Notes: generated by a model not told the origin, from the letters alone. Numbered from the stretch's first letter, positions 35,614-48,232 are shown. The stretch is DNA of 64,000 bases from Artocarpus heterophyllus (GCA_025403435.1 CM046353.1:23990714-24054713), one strand, 5' to 3'. Made by a program: numbers and translations.

Positions 35614-36428
35614 ACATGACTATGGATTTTCTTACTAGATTGCCTAGGACAGAGCAAAGGCACAATGCAATTTGGGTCGAGGTCGACAGGTTAACAAAAT
35701 CGACGCATTTCATCCCGTTCAGGTTGATATGTTCAAGAAAGGTTCTCTGGGAATTATACCTGTAGAACATAGTAAGATTGCATGGAGTTCCTTTGACCAT
35801 CACATCAGTTAAAGACACCAGATTTAATGCCAAGTAGTAGAGAAGCTTTCAGGGGGCTTTAGATACAGATTTGAATTTCAGCACAGCATTTCATCCTTAG
35901 ACTGACGGGCAATTCGAGTGGGTTATTTAGATTCTCGAGGACATGTTGCATGCTTGTGCATTAGACTTCAGCGGGAACTGAAAGAAATATTTATATCTGG
36001 CAGAGTTTGCATATAATAATAGCTATCAATCGAGCATTGGCATGGCACCATTCGAAGCACTATATGGACGACCATGTCAGTCACCCGTATGTTGGGTTGA
36101 GCTGGAAGATAGGATTATTCTTGGGCTAGATGAAATTCACGAAAGCAATAAGAAAGTCATCGTAATTTGAGATCGATTGAAGGCAGCCCAGAGTCAACAG
36201 AAGAGTTATGCGGATAGAAGAGGTCGACCCTTGGAATTTGAGGTAGGAGATTTTGTTCTCTTGAAGGTAACACCTCACAAAGGCATCACGCGATTCGGAG
36301 TAAATAGTAAGCTTGCACTGAGGTATATTGGACCGTTCGAGATCACTTAGCATGTCGTTGTAGTTGCTTATTGACTCAACTTTCATCCTGAACTTTCTCA
36401 TGTTTACGATGTATTTCATGTGTCGATG
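35614..36428 (+). pseudogene. Gypsy B1 interior, right part: integrase core and C-terminus, truncated
   Basis: Continues the integrase after solo LTR D: MDFLTRLPR, the RDTRF-type box (reads SV.D where SDRD is usual, so a catalytic Asp is replaced), FHP.TDGQ, AYNNSYQSSIGMAPFEALYG, and the GPF/Y-type module. Many stops. It ends abruptly after FHVSM near 36428 and joins the middle of an LTR, so chromodomain, polypurine tract and about 1.2 kb of LTR are deleted. Confidence 0.8.
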
Positions 36429-37417
36429 ATTATGGTATGGGACACCAGTATGAGTATTGAGGTAGGACTTTTATCGCTTTCTTTGGTAACCTAGTATTTA
36501 AATGATTTTGGTCTCAAAATGATTTATTTCAAAAATGTTTTCGATAAAGGATTGAAAGATGATTTATATGAATTGTTTTATAAATAGTTGTACAAGGTGA
36601 TTTTCATGATGAATCACATAACAAATGTAAGTGACCATATTCGGTAAAAATGAGATTTTAATAAATATGAAAAGATATATGTATATGGACATAATGCCAT
36701 ATTAGAGATCGGGTCGTGTAGCGTGCGACCTTAGATGTAGGTCCCAAAATCCAGCTGGGCCACTTCGGTGGTGAATATTATGATTTGCCCAGAAAAAGAA
36801 AAATGTACTTTCTGGACGAACAATTTTTGATAAGAATTGATTAAATGAACTTATTTGTTTATTTATTTTATTAACCTTGTTTCCTAATTCATTTCTTTGA
36901 AAGGTAAATTTTATGATTAAATTATTCATCTGTTTTTAAAATATAGTCCTATTAAGCTCTTCACTCACATTTTACTTAGTTTTTTTCCCCTTCTAGGCGG
37001 ATTTCAGCTTAGGATCGGAGAAGAGTTCGTTGACCAGACCTACGAGCAATAGAAGAGCTAAGTAGGTCATTTAAATTATAAAAATCAAGGCATGTATTAC
37101 TTTAACTTTCTCTCTTTATTTTAGACTGTGGTTGTAGTTTATTATTGTCAGTACTATGTGTGTGCAGAAGATATGGGTTAGTGGGACCCAACTTGCATTT
37201 CTTATACTTTCTTTATTTACTATTTTACTATTTTCACTATTGTTTATTTTGTTATTCTTATTTAGCAAATGATTACAAATATTTGTCTAAAAAAAGGTTT
37301 TAAATTATCACATTTTCATAATTAATTTTAAATTCTGAAACTTATGTTTTAACCAAATTTCTAATTAATTAATTTAATTAATCTGCCACGTCACCTCCCG
37401 TACTCTAGGGCGTGGCA
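36429..37417 (+). repeat. Shared, 5'-truncated LTR between gypsy B1 and B2
   Basis: Corresponds to roughly the last 990 bases of LTR B (43312-44304), from the 'attacggtgtgggataccgg' block to the LTR end (here gggcgtggca, with one mutation). It is followed at once by a primer-binding site and gag, so the same LTR serves as 3' LTR of B1 and 5' LTR of B2. Confidence 0.85.
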
Positions 37418-37420
37418 GAA

Positions 37421-37432
37421 TGGTATTAAAGC
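37421..37432 (+). other. Decayed primer-binding site of gypsy B2
   Basis: tggtattaaagc: two changes from TGGTATCAGAGC, both C-to-T or G-to-A, as expected from cytosine deamination. Confidence 0.75.
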
Positions 37433-37521
37433 TCAAGGTTATGAACCTTCGGAATTGTGCACACATAGGGACGACAATGAAATACCACTAACAGTCCAAA
37501 TTTTGTTTCAGAAGTAAGAGA

Positions 37522-38650
37522 ATGGCACCTAGACGTCGTTCGACAGCTGATGCCGAGTTTGGAAATGATGAGGGCATGATGAGAGCCATGTTTGCTGCAT
37601 TTCGGTAGATGGCAGCAAGGGCAAAACTAGAGGATTTCGAGACTAGTTGCCGGCATATATATTTTAAGGAGTTTCAACGTGCGTCTGTACCGTCCTTCGA
37701 CGAAAATGGGGACCTACAAGTGGCTGAGTATTGGCTAGACTCGATCGTGAAACACTTGGATACTCTTTACGTGCCAGCGAAATATCATGTGGAGTTTGCA
37801 GTATATAAATTCGAAGGTGGTGCCAATACTTGGTGGAAGCAGGCTAAACGCTTGGAAAACAATGGTAACATCAATTGGGACATGTTTGAGGAGCTGTTCT
37901 ACGATCGATACTTTTCGCAGGGATATAGATTGTAGTAGGGTGCTATGTCAGTACGAGAATATGAGAAGTTTAATGAGTTGATCAGATTTGCTCCATCTAC
38001 AGTGACATCAGAACGTGAGAAGTGTATTAAGTTTCAAGAAGGGCTTAAAGCCTCTATTCGACGGCAGGTGGTTGCCCTGCAACTCAAGAATTTTGGTGAG
38101 CTTGTGTCGTCAGCAATATCTATAGAAAACGATTATGTTCAATACTATGAGAATCGAACCAAGACGTCAGGAGAGCCATAGAGGAGCAACAAGAGGAGCA
38201 TTAGCAGCTGTCCAACTCTAGGAAAGAACAAACAAGGTAGCGTGAATAGTGATAGCAGTAGTTCATCTAACAGCAAGTGTACCAACCCCCACAGCTTTCA
38301 CTGCCACTATTTTTAGCAGCCAGGACATATTAAGAGGAATCGCCTGATTAGGAGTGCTCGCCTAGGACTTCAGGCCGGAGAAGGAGCCAGTCATCAACCC
38401 CAGCCTCAGACACTACCTCGCCTCAATAGTACCCTTAGCTCAAGTTCCATTAGTTCTCTTACCAGCAATTGCCATATTCAACACAAGGACGCAGAACTTT
38501 CAACACAATGTCCCTCAGTATCGAGCACTGAGTATAGCCAATGTGAAGTCACCTCCATCGCAGCAATATCGGCCAACTAACCCAAGACCTAGTAATGTTG
38601 GTAGAGGAAAAGGGAAAGCTCCAGTGCAGGTTTATACCATTACGACAAGG
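37522..38650 (+). pseudogene. gag: gag of gypsy B2, broken
   Basis: ATG at 37522 (MAPRRRSTADAEF); the same TAG as in B1 occurs 28 codons in (37606-37608). The gag core follows (MAARAKLEDFE, FDENGDLQVAEYWLDSI, WWKQAKRLE, EELFYDRYFSQGY). A short deletion and TAG near 37930 break it, then MSVREYEKFNELIRF to SSAISIENDYVQYYENRT. The zinc knuckle is CHYF.QPGH, sharing the Cys-to-Phe loss with B1 and adding a stop; the last Cys is also lost (KRNR). Confidence 0.85.
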
Positions 38651-40500
38651 AGTTCGGATGCCCAAACCAGTAATACGGTTGCCGACGGTACGATCCTAGT
38701 TTCTCAGTCTCTAGCCCATGTCTTATTTGATGCTGGTGCCACTCATTCTCTCATTTCAAGTTCTTTTGTACAAACCTTGGGATTAGAGATAGAAGAGTTC
38801 GATGAACCCCTAGTTATAGCTTCACCCTTGGGACGGGTGTGTGTGAATTGTATATGTAAAGCTTATAAAATAAAGATTGGGGATGAGATTTTGAAGAGTG
38901 ATTTGATTGTCATACCCATGAGTTTGTATGATGTAATCCTAGGGATGGACTAGCTATCCATGTATAATGCAGTTGTAGATTGTCAGCTTAGGAAAGTGAC
39001 CCTAGTGTCTGATAGGGGGACGATGATCACTTACGTGGTGATCGGCTAATGAGTGAGTGACTTGTGAAGACATGTCTTAGAGGGCGGAAGAACCTGGCTT
39101 GCTACGCCTTCCTCATGAACCCAGAAGGAGAGCCTAGTGCCTCGAGAAGAAATGCAACAATCTCAGTGGTGGAAGAATTTAAAGATGTCTTCCTAGACGG
39201 GCTGCCAAGATTACCACCGCATCGGGAGATCGAATTTGGTATTGAGTTGCTTCTAGGAACAACACCAATTTCTGTAGCACCTTATCGAATGGCACCGGCA
39301 GAAATGAAATAATTAAGAAAATAAATTCAGGAGCTTGCTAATAAGGGATACATCTGAAATAGTACGTCATTGTGGGGAGCACCGGTTTTGTTCACTAAGA
39401 AACATGACGGAACCCTCAAGTTATGTATAGATTATCGGTAGCTAAATCGAGTCACTGTGAAGAACAAGTATCCTCTGCCTAGGATCGATGAACTGTTTGA
39501 TCAGTTGGGAGGTTCGTAATTTGCAGTCGGGATACCTCTAGCTTCAGGATTAAAGAAGAGGACATTCCTAAAATAGCTTTCAGGACCCGGTACGGACACT
39601 TTGAGTTTCTGGTGATGCCGTTTGGATTGACAAATGCTCTGGCAGCTTTCATGAATTTAATGAACAGGATATTCAGGCCTAATCTAGATCAGTTCGTGAT
39701 CGTGTTCATCGATGATATCTTGGTTTACTCCAAGACTTGGGAGGAGCATAAGCAGCATTTCAGGATTGAGCTTCAGAATCTACAAGAGCACCCACTATAC
39801 GCTAAGAAAGAGAAGTGTGAGTTTTGGTTGACAAAAGTCAAGTTTCTAGGTCACGTCATCTCTAAGCAAGGTATCTCGATGGATCCTTCTAAGGTGAAAG
39901 CCATAGTGGAATGGGAACGACCAAGGAATGTGGCAGAAGTCTGTAGTTTTCTTGGACTTGCAGGGTACTACAGGAAGTTTGTAAAGGACTTTTCGAAGAT
40001 AGCAGCTCCGTTGACAAGATTGATCAGTAAGAATGTCAGGTTCGAGTGGGATGAAGAATGTGAGCTTGCTTTTCAAGAATTAAAGAATCGGTTGACCTTA
40101 GCTCTAGTATTGATTATCCCCAACAATGATGAGTCGTATGAAATTTATATAGATGCTTCTGGACACGGACTTGGATGCGTGTTGATATAACATGGACGTG
40201 TTGTAGCATATGGATTTAGCCAACTACAACTTCACGAGTGAAACTACCCTTCTCATGACTTGGAGCTCGCGGCGGTAATTCACGTGCTGAAAATCTGGAG
40301 ATGTTATCTGTACAGGGCGACATTTAAGGTCTTTTTCGACCATAAGAGTTTGAAGTATCAATTCACCTAGAGAGATCTAAACTTGAGGCAGTGAAGGTAG
40401 ATGAAATACATGGAGGATTATGATTTTGCCCTGCAGTACCATCCCGGGAAAGCTAATGTAGTCGTGGATGCACTCAGTTAAAAGTCCTCAGGAATTCTCG
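38651..40500 (+). pseudogene. pol: Protease, reverse transcriptase and RNase H of gypsy B2, broken
   Basis: Protease: LFDAGATHSLISSSF at about 38729 (DAG in place of DTG/DSG), then YDVILGMD and a stop. [25 protein letters not shown] then stops; a gap removes part of the '[10 protein letters not shown]' box near 39520; a good frame 39612-40190 carries [19 protein letters not shown] (39705 on), [27 protein letters not shown] and the RNase H start [14 protein letters not shown]. RNase H goes on with stops (DHKSLKY, YMEDYDFALQYHPGKANVV). This is the only copy in the window that still shows all pol domains of the B family, so it serves as the ruler for the deletions in A and B1. Confidence 0.88.
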
Positions 40501-40659
40501 CTTGTTTGGCTCTCAAAGATTGAAAAAGAGATGCGCTAGTGAGTAAGTACTGAGCTACAGTATTACGAAGACTACTGATTGAGTTTCGGTGTATCATATG
40601 GAGACAACCCCAGTTCTCGTTCAGATGGTGAAATAGAATCAGTAGCGAGACCAACATCT

Positions 40660-42052
40660 ACAGGGAATCTAGACGCGAATTCAAAACAGAGAGCAATTTA
40701 AAGAATAGAGGATTCATGTGGATGGATCGTTGTACTTCAGAGGGGCGTCTAGTAGTTCCAACAATCGTAGAAGTGACGAAGGCCGTAATGGACAAAAGTC
40801 ATAAGTCTCAGTTCGCCATTCATCTGGGAAGCACAAAGATGTATCGTGATATGAAAAGGCAATATTGGTGGAGAGGTATGAAGAAAGATGTCCGAGAATA
40901 CGTGGCCAAGTGTGCAACTTGTCTTCAGGTAAAAGCTGAGCATCAAAAGCCAGCAAGTCAGCTTCAGCCACTTCCTATTCTAGGGTGAAAATAGGAATAT
41001 ATGACTATGGATTTTCTTACTAGATTGCCGAGGGCGGAGCAAAGGCACGATGCAATTTGGGTCGTGGTCGGCAGGTTAACAAAATTGATGCATTTCATCT
41101 CGTTCAGGACGATATGTTCAAGAAAGGTTCCCTGGGAATTATACCTATAGAACATAGTAAGATTGCATGGAGTTCCTTTGTCCATCACATCAGTTAGAGA
41201 CACCAGATTTAATGCCAAGTACTAGAGAAGCTTTTAGGAGGCTTTAGATACAGATTTGAATTTCGGCACAGAATTTCATCCTCAGACTGATGGGCAATTT
41301 GAGCGGGTTATTTAGATTCTCGGAGGACATGTTGCGTGCTTGTGCATTAGACTTCAGCGGGGACTAAAAGAAATATTTATATCTGGCAGAGTTTGCATAC
41401 AATAATTGCTATCAATCAAGCATTGGCATGGCACCATTCGAAGCACTGTATGGACGACCGTGTCAGTCACCGGTATGTTGGGTTGAGCTGGAAGATAGAA
41501 TTATTCTTGGGCTAGATGAAATTCACGACAGCAATAAGAAAGTCATTGTAATTCGAGATCGATTGAAGGCAGCCCAGAGTCAGCAGAAGAGTTATGAGGA
41601 TAGAAGAGGTCGACCCTTGGAATTCAAGGTAGGAAATTTTGTTCTCTTGAAGGTATCACCTCACAAAGGCATCACGTGATTTTGAGTAAATGTTAAGCTT
41701 GCACCGAGGTATATTGGACCGTTCGAGATCACTCAGCGTGTCAGTGTAGTTGCTTATCGACTCGACTTTCATCCTGAACTTTCTCATGTTCACGATGTAT
41801 TCCATGTGTCGATGCTTTGGAAGTGTCTGCCTGAGTAGAACAAGATAGTTCCATTTCACGATGTGCAGGTTCAAGAAGACACGACATACGAGGAGGTGCC
41901 AATCCAGATTATTGATCAAAAAGTAATTAGCTTGTGTCCCCGTGATATACCCCTAGTAAAGGTCATGCGGCAGCATCACGAAGTTGATAAAGCCACTTGG
42001 GAGTTAGAATCAAGCATGCGGGAGTTGTATCCACACTTATTTTGTTTCTGAA
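40660..42052 (+). pseudogene. pol: Integrase with chromodomain of gypsy B2, broken
   Basis: N-terminal zinc-binding part in one frame (40716-40988): STKMYRDMKRQYWWRGMKKD, KCATCLQVKAEH. The core follows with shifts and stops: MDFLTRLPRAEQRHDAIWV, HGVPL, SVRDTRF (catalytic Asp replaced by Val, as in B1), FHPQTDGQFERVI. The C-terminal part (41428-42051) shows MAPFEALYGRPCQSPVCW, IRDRLKAAQSQQKSY, the GPFEITQ module and a chromodomain remnant (KVMRQHHEVDKATWELE). Confidence 0.85.
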
Positions 42053-42082
42053 CCAATTTGTAAATTTCAAGGGTGAAATTCC

Positions 42083-42099
42083 TTTTAGGGGTCGAGAGT
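42083..42099 (+). other. Polypurine tract of gypsy B2
   Basis: ttttaggggtcgagagt region just before the 3' LTR, preceded by 'caagggtgaaattcc', the decayed form of the 'cgaggacgaaattt' text of element A. Confidence 0.75.
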
Positions 42100-42580
42100 T
42101 GTAATGCCCTGAAATTAAGTTAGTGATATTAGTGTGTAAAATGGTGGATTAGTGTGCCATAAAGAATGTTTTAAACTTAATTTGATTATCTTGTGGGATT
42201 TTTAAATTAATATTATCTTTGATTATTCTAATGATTTTTTTAATTACTTCTAATTATTTTTAATTGTCATTTTTAATCTTTAAAAACAAAACAATTTGTC
42301 AAATGCCAAATACATCCTGTCTTGGAAAACTGTGGGTGGTACACAGTTTTCACACAGTGAAACCACCCACTTTTCCTTTTATTTAAACTCTCTCCCTCTC
42401 TCTTTCACTCACGTTCTCTCCCTCTCCTCTCACTCTCTTTCTCTCGTCTCCTTCTCTGTCTCTGTCTCCCTTTTCTCTTTTAATTCAAAATTTTTAAGTT
42501 CAAGCCTTGATATTAGCTGGATTGGAGATCGAGAAATACGATCAAGCTGCTTCAAACATGGTTTAAAGCTTAAATCCAAG

Positions 42581-43885
42581 GTTAGTTTTCAAATTTTCAA
42601 AACTTTTTCAATTTTTTAATTTTCTTTGTATTTTGAAATCTAAGCTTGTTTAAGCTTAGAAAACCTTTAATCTAAGTTAGAGAAACTTAAAACAACTAGA
42701 ATTTAAGCTTTTTTTGAAGAAAAACGGATTCGAATCGAGATTTTTTATTTTTTTTCTATTTTTCTATATTTTTAGAATTTTTCTAAATCTTTGTGCAAAT
42801 CTTGTTTAATTTAGTTCAAAAGTGTTTTATAATGTTTTTCTATCATCTATAGATGTTTTTCATGCCTGGGAATTGAGAAAAACAAGTTGAAATGAGGAAT
42901 TGGGCTTGGGAGGCCAAGGCCCGATTTTGGAAAATTTCAAAGTTCGGTAAGCCAGATTCATGGGTTTGACAAGCAGAATTCATACATCCAGCAGGCCAAA
43001 CCTAGAAAAGTTTGATAGACTAGACCTGGTCTTCTGGTAGGCCGAACTACACACTTCAACCGGTCGAATCAGGGTGACCAGCAGGCCGACCAGGTATGGT
43101 CAAATTTTGTTATTTTTAAGCTGTTTTTACTGCTTTGAATCCCGTTTGAGATTTTAAAATTACAACATGATTTATAACTATAAATAGCACACTAGGACAC
43201 CATGAGATAGCTTAGTGATGTAGAATATCTTAAACTAGAAACTGATAGACTTAGTTTATATATAAATCAGGTTGTTCATGGATCCACAGAGCTAATGTAT
43301 AACGGACCGGGATTACGGTGTGGGATACCGGTATGAGTATTGAGGTAGGACTTTTATCCCTTTCTTTGGTAACCTAGTATTTAAATGATTTTGGTCTCAA
43401 AATGATTTATTTCAAAAATGTTTTCAATAAAGGATTGAAAGATGATTTATATGAATTGTTTTATAAATAGTTGTACAAGGTGATTTTCATGATGAATCAC
43501 ATAACGAATGTAAATGACCATATTCGGTAAAAATGAGATTTTAATAAATATAAAAAGATATATGTATATGGGCATAATGCCATATCAAAGATCGGGTTGT
43601 GTAGCGTGCTACCTTAGAGGTAGGTCCCGAAATCCAGCTGGGCCACTTCGGTGGTGAATATTATGGTTTGCCCAGAAAAAGAAAAAGGTACTTTCTGGAC
43701 GAACAATTGTTGATAAGAATTGATTAAATGAACTTATTTGTTTATTTATTTTATTAACCTTGTTTCCTAATTCATTTCTTTAAAAGGTAAATTTTATGAT
43801 TAAATTATTCATCTATTTTTAAAATATAGTCCTACTGAGCTTTTCACTCACATTTTACTTGTTATTAAATCTTTTCCCCCTCTAG
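42581..43885 (+). other. Predicted leader intron inside LTR B
   Basis: Donor ATCCAAG|GTTAGTTTTC; acceptor TTTTCCCCCTCTAG|GTGG. 1305 bases. Confidence 0.45.
42940..43095 (+). repeat. Degraded GC-rich dyad array in LTR B
   Basis: About seven units, many with C-to-T changes (cggtaagccag, ggtttgacaagc, cagcaggccaaac, ggtaggccgaac, cagcaggccgacc). Confidence 0.75.
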
Positions 43886-44304
43886 GTGGATTTCAGCTTA
43901 GGATCGAAGAAGAGTCTGTTGACTGGACGTACGAGCAATAAAAGAGCTAAGTAGGTTATTTAAATTATAAAAATCAAGGAATGTATTACTTTAACTTTCT
44001 CTCTTTATTTTGGATTGTAGTTGTAGTTTATTATTTTTAGTACTATGTGTGTGCATAAGTTGTGGGTCAGTGGGACCAAACTCACCTTTCTTATACTTTC
44101 TTTATTTACTATTTTATTATTTTCACTATTGTTTATTTTGTTATTCTTATTTATCAAATAATTAAAAATATTTGTTTAAGAAAGGTTTTAAATTATCACA
44201 TTTTCATAATTAATTTTAAATTCTTAAACTTATGTTTTAACCAAATTTCTAATTAATTAATTTAATTAAACCGCCACGTCACCTCCTGTACTCCAGGCGT
44301 GACA

Positions 44305-44584
44305 GGTTTCTTTGATATACTTGTATATTCCCCACCACAAATTAGTGTTGAGATGTCACTACAACTCCATAAAGATTACTCATCAAGTTGAAGAAATCAA
44401 CAATATTCAATTTATGGGTTAATAGTAGCAAGAGATCGAGAAACATACATGTGGTTCATTAACAATTATCTGCAAAATTATTTGAGCTAATATCTTGACA
44501 GTTTTACTATCTTCATCAAGATTGAAACTTGCATAATGCTTTCCAACCAGCTATAAACTCCTTTTGATGTTGAAGACACTTGAA
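44305..44584. other. Flank of gypsy B array, unassigned
   Basis: No coding or repeat identity recognised. Confidence 0.4.
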
Positions 44585-44797
44585 GTTTGTGTGTATTTTA
44601 TTATGTTTAGTGGTAGTTTTTTCTGTATTATTATTGTACTTGGATTGTAATGACTATGTAAAATAATATTAAAAACATAATCAATATATATAATGATGGT
44701 ATCCTTTTATCATAAATAATATAACTCTTATATTAGATTAAAATTGTATTATTTATGTTATCAACTTGATTCAAATTAAATAATATTGATTATTTTA
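44585..44797. repeat. 213-bp direct repeat, left copy
   Basis: Begins gtttgtgtgtattttatt and ends with tattttta-type text; same length as the right copy 46895-47107 with only a handful of differences. It abuts the copia leader with no spacer. Confidence 0.85.
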
Positions 44798-45379
44798 TAT
44801 TTAAGTTATCAAGGGCGCAACGCCCCTTGCGGGGGCTCAGGGGCGACACCCCCAAAAGGTAAACGATTTACCTTACTCGTTTGAATGAGTTGCTACCTAA
44901 ATCTATTGATTTTAATTAATCAGATTACCTAATCTGTTCATAATAGAATTAATTAATCTATGTTTAACACTTAAATGAATTCATGAAATTTATTGATATG
45001 TTTTAAACCGATCATCCATGTTTAACAATTAAACAGACCCTATGATATATATTAATCTGTTCAAAATAGATTATCATTGTTTAACATTTAAACAGTCTAT
45101 CACCTTAATAAAACCGAAACTAGATTTACAGTATATCGTTTAATCATCTCACAACAGATTACTAGATTCTTGTTAAATTGTAATATTAATCAAATTAAAA
45201 ACAACGAGTTAAAGAAACAGTAAACGAATTAATCAAATTAACACAGTAAAAACGTTTAATCAAATAAAACCTCAAACACATTAATCTAATTAATGTATAA
45301 ATCATATCCATGCATATCACATATACACAGAACCATATAAAATCAATTTAATGGAATTCGCAAGTCTCTCTGATACCAC
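44798..45379 (-). mobile_element. Leader of truncated copia element F
   Basis: Minus strand after the LTR: primer-binding site TGGTATCAGAGA (45378-45367), AT-rich leader, then a GC-rich imperfect palindrome near 44813-44860 ('gggcgcaacgcccc', 'ggggcgacaccccc') of a kind often seen in copia leaders. No gag follows: the element is cut at 44798. Confidence 0.7.
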
Positions 45380-46894
45380 TGTTGGGTTTTGTTGGATTTT
45401 GTGATTCAAATGAGCAGCGAAAAATCAAAATTAATTCCCACAAAACTCTCGCAGAATCCATGCAATTCGATTGATTGAAAAGAAAGTTATAGAATCTTAC
45501 CAGGATGACAAAAAGGTCAAGATTTCTGGAAGGAAGAGAACGGGTTTACTCTGGTGACACCCTAACTCGAGCTTTTCGTATTCAGAATTGGATTCACACG
45601 TTGTTACTTAGAGCAACGCCCTCTGCAGGTATCCACACAAATAGACTCTCTCAAAAACTAAATTGGTGTGCTAGCACCCTCTCCTTACGTTAAATGACTC
45701 TCTTTAATTTTTAGGGTTTTAATGTTTTTTGCCTTTTAGAATAAGAGAATGCCTTTTCTCATCTAATTCGGCCAGAAACCCTAAAACAGATATATATATA
45801 TATAGACCTCGAGATAGAGTCAGAATTTAACTAGGGTAAACTGTAATTCAAATATGATTTATAGAATCTTAGATAATGTCAGATTCAATGAACCTACACA
45901 TATCTAGTACATCGAATTTGGATATTATCAGGTTCATTGAATCTAGACATAGTAAACCCAAAATTCGTTTTTGGTTTGTTCTAAGTGTGCGACCCTGTAG
46001 GTTCACATAACGTTGGTAATGGGCTTGAAATTCTGTCCCTGGCCCACAAATCATAAGTAGCCTCTAGCAAGATATTATGATTACTCAAGTTATGCAAATG
46101 TCAATAATCCGACATAACCTAATATACAATAAGTATTAAAGCCCTTTTGTCACTAGACTCCTTGATTGAACATAAGGCATGGTTTATGTCATCCTTATAT
46201 TATTCAATCATATTATTTCTCGATATTAAGTAGACTGATATTGATAACCCTTATCAATTCATTCTAGTATGGCCATACATTTTTCTTCAGTCTAACTTAT
46301 CGAGGGGCCCATAGATATCTTTCTCATGATAAATGAGGGACAGATTCCTTTTAATCACTCACATTCCTCACATGATTCACTCTATATCCAACAACAATCC
46401 ATTCCATCATCCTGCTAAAGATAATATTAGAATATGTCAAAATATAGAACTTCTCATGCAGGAAACAATGGTGATTTCAAGTCAGAGGACTAGGATAATA
46501 CTATTGTGACAAGAATCACTTATGACAATTATCCATGCAGTATTCTCATAGCGAGTCGATCCAATACATCATTTCTCAAATATGCATCTATAAGTTGACT
46601 TAGTATCTCATACACATAATTAGTAAAACATAATCATTAGTCAAACTTCGTACTAGTCTTCATTCATTATTATTCCAATAATAATGACCGACTATGGATA
46701 ATTTAGAATAGAATTCAATTTTCACCTAAGAGTTTTACTATCAAGTCACATACTTGATGACCTTAGGCAGAATTAACTATTCATGGAATTAGAATAAAAA
46801 ACAATAATAAAAATGCCTCTTTATTAATAAAATACAAATGTAACGATGTCAAAATGTGGTCATTATATAATTGGCCTAGGGTGCATCACTAATA
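45380..46894 (-). mobile_element. 5' LTR of truncated copia element F
   Basis: Minus-strand start TATTAGTGATGCACCC (46894; TG mutated to TA) and end AAACCCAACA (45380), 1515 bases. A different family from the 2-kb copia LTR. It contains a TA run (45789-45802) and no coding frame. The right end touches the second 213-bp repeat. Confidence 0.75.
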
Positions 46895-47107
46895 GTTTGT
46901 GTGTATTTTATTATGTTTGGTGGTAGTTTTTTCTGTATTATTATTGTACCTGGATTGTAATGACTATGTAAAATAATATTAAAAACATAATCAATATATA
47001 TAATGATGGTATCCTTTTATCATAAATAATATTACTCTCATATTAGATTAAAATTGTATTATTTATGTTATCAACTTGATTCAGATTAAATAATATTGGT
47101 TATTTTA
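46895..47107. repeat. 213-bp direct repeat, right copy
   Basis: See left copy at 44585-44797. Differences include agtggtag/ggtggtag, gtacttgg/gtacctgg and tcaaatt/tcagatt. Confidence 0.85.
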
Positions 47108-47299
47108 GCATCGTGCAAAGTTGTAAAAAAAATTACACATTTTTCTCAAGATATCCTTTTTTTCTTGAATATTTATTGACATCGACAATATTTATGACAA
47201 TATATGTAAATCAAAACCTCGACAACCTCGGTGATATTGACACTTTCGTCCTTAGTAATATGCAAGAAAATGCAGTAAAAAAATTAAAATACACATATT

Positions 47300-48224
47300 T
47301 AAGGGCGTTCATGGATCAGAATACACGAATTAGAGGTCAATCTGTAATCCAATCCAAATATATCGGATTGAGAAAATCATAATCCAAAACTACTCTGTGA
47401 GAGTCCCAATTCAATCTAATCAGATATACAAACAACGAATTCGATGAGTTAGAACCCGTGGATTTACAGATTGGCGTTTAAATTGATTAAAGAAAACAAA
47501 GATTAAAAAAACATAATACAACCCAATAGAATACAAGTAAGATAAATAAAATTGAAAGAAAGTCTTCCTTAAAAAAGGAAAGAAAAAAGTCTTTATCATT
47601 GCTCAGTAATCAATGGGCATTGATTTTAAAAAGGTCATTAAAAATGTCATTTGTTTCTATATCCTAAAAATGGTTTTGCATTGGCAAAAGCTTTACCTTT
47701 GCTTTTTATATTAGTTTATTAGTTTCAACATTTAAAAGTTGTTTACATACTTTTGATGAATTAATAATCAATGATCAACTATTTAACAAGATAAATCAAT
47801 AAGTTACCAAGAAAAACAATTAACAATACACCACAATCAATTATCTAAAATTTAATTTAGCAAAACACATGAGCATTTATTTAATGTAGGTTTTAAAAAG
47901 GGTCATCTACAGCACTTTCTCATTTTTAAACTAATAAAACATGTCTTTTAGAAATTTTAGTGGCTAATATATTAAAATTATATATATATCTATCTATCTA
48001 TATGTATATATTAATATATAAAATTTAAATATTATATATATATATATATCAGATTCACAGATTACATGGATTGAGAGATACACAATCTATTATCCAATCC
48101 TTATACTAGATTGGGAAAATTTCAATCTGAAAGTAATCTGTAGTTTTCATAATCTAATCCGACGGATTAAATTAGATTGGATTGAACATATTACACTGAT
48201 TGGTGAATTTCGTGAACACCCCCA
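47300..48224. mobile_element. Non-autonomous hAT-like element
   Basis: Ends TAAGGGCGTTCAT... and ...GTGAACACCCCCA form short imperfect terminal inverted repeats (T.(A/G)GGG.GTTCA), and cacatatt is present at 47292-47299 and 48225-48232, an exact 8-bp duplication typical of hAT. Subterminal regions repeat 'ccaatcc/ggattg/aatctga' words in both orientations. 925 bases, no transposase, with TA runs near 47970-48050. Confidence 0.82.
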
Positions 48225-48232
48225 CACATATT

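Larger units (their letters stand above)
42100..44304 (+). repeat. 3' LTR of gypsy B2
   Basis: TGTAATGCCC...AGGCGTGACA, 2205 bases. CT-rich leader 42385-42480, donor 42580/42581, degraded dyad array 42940-43095, acceptor at 43885. Closely related to LTR C and more distantly to LTR A. The sequence after it shows no clear duplication because the left end of the tandem array is lost. Confidence 0.88.

Noticed and set aside
44813..44860. GC-rich palindrome as an rRNA or tRNA fragment
   Set aside because: It lies next to a copia primer-binding site and has the look of a copia leader hairpin; no rRNA or tRNA consensus features were found.
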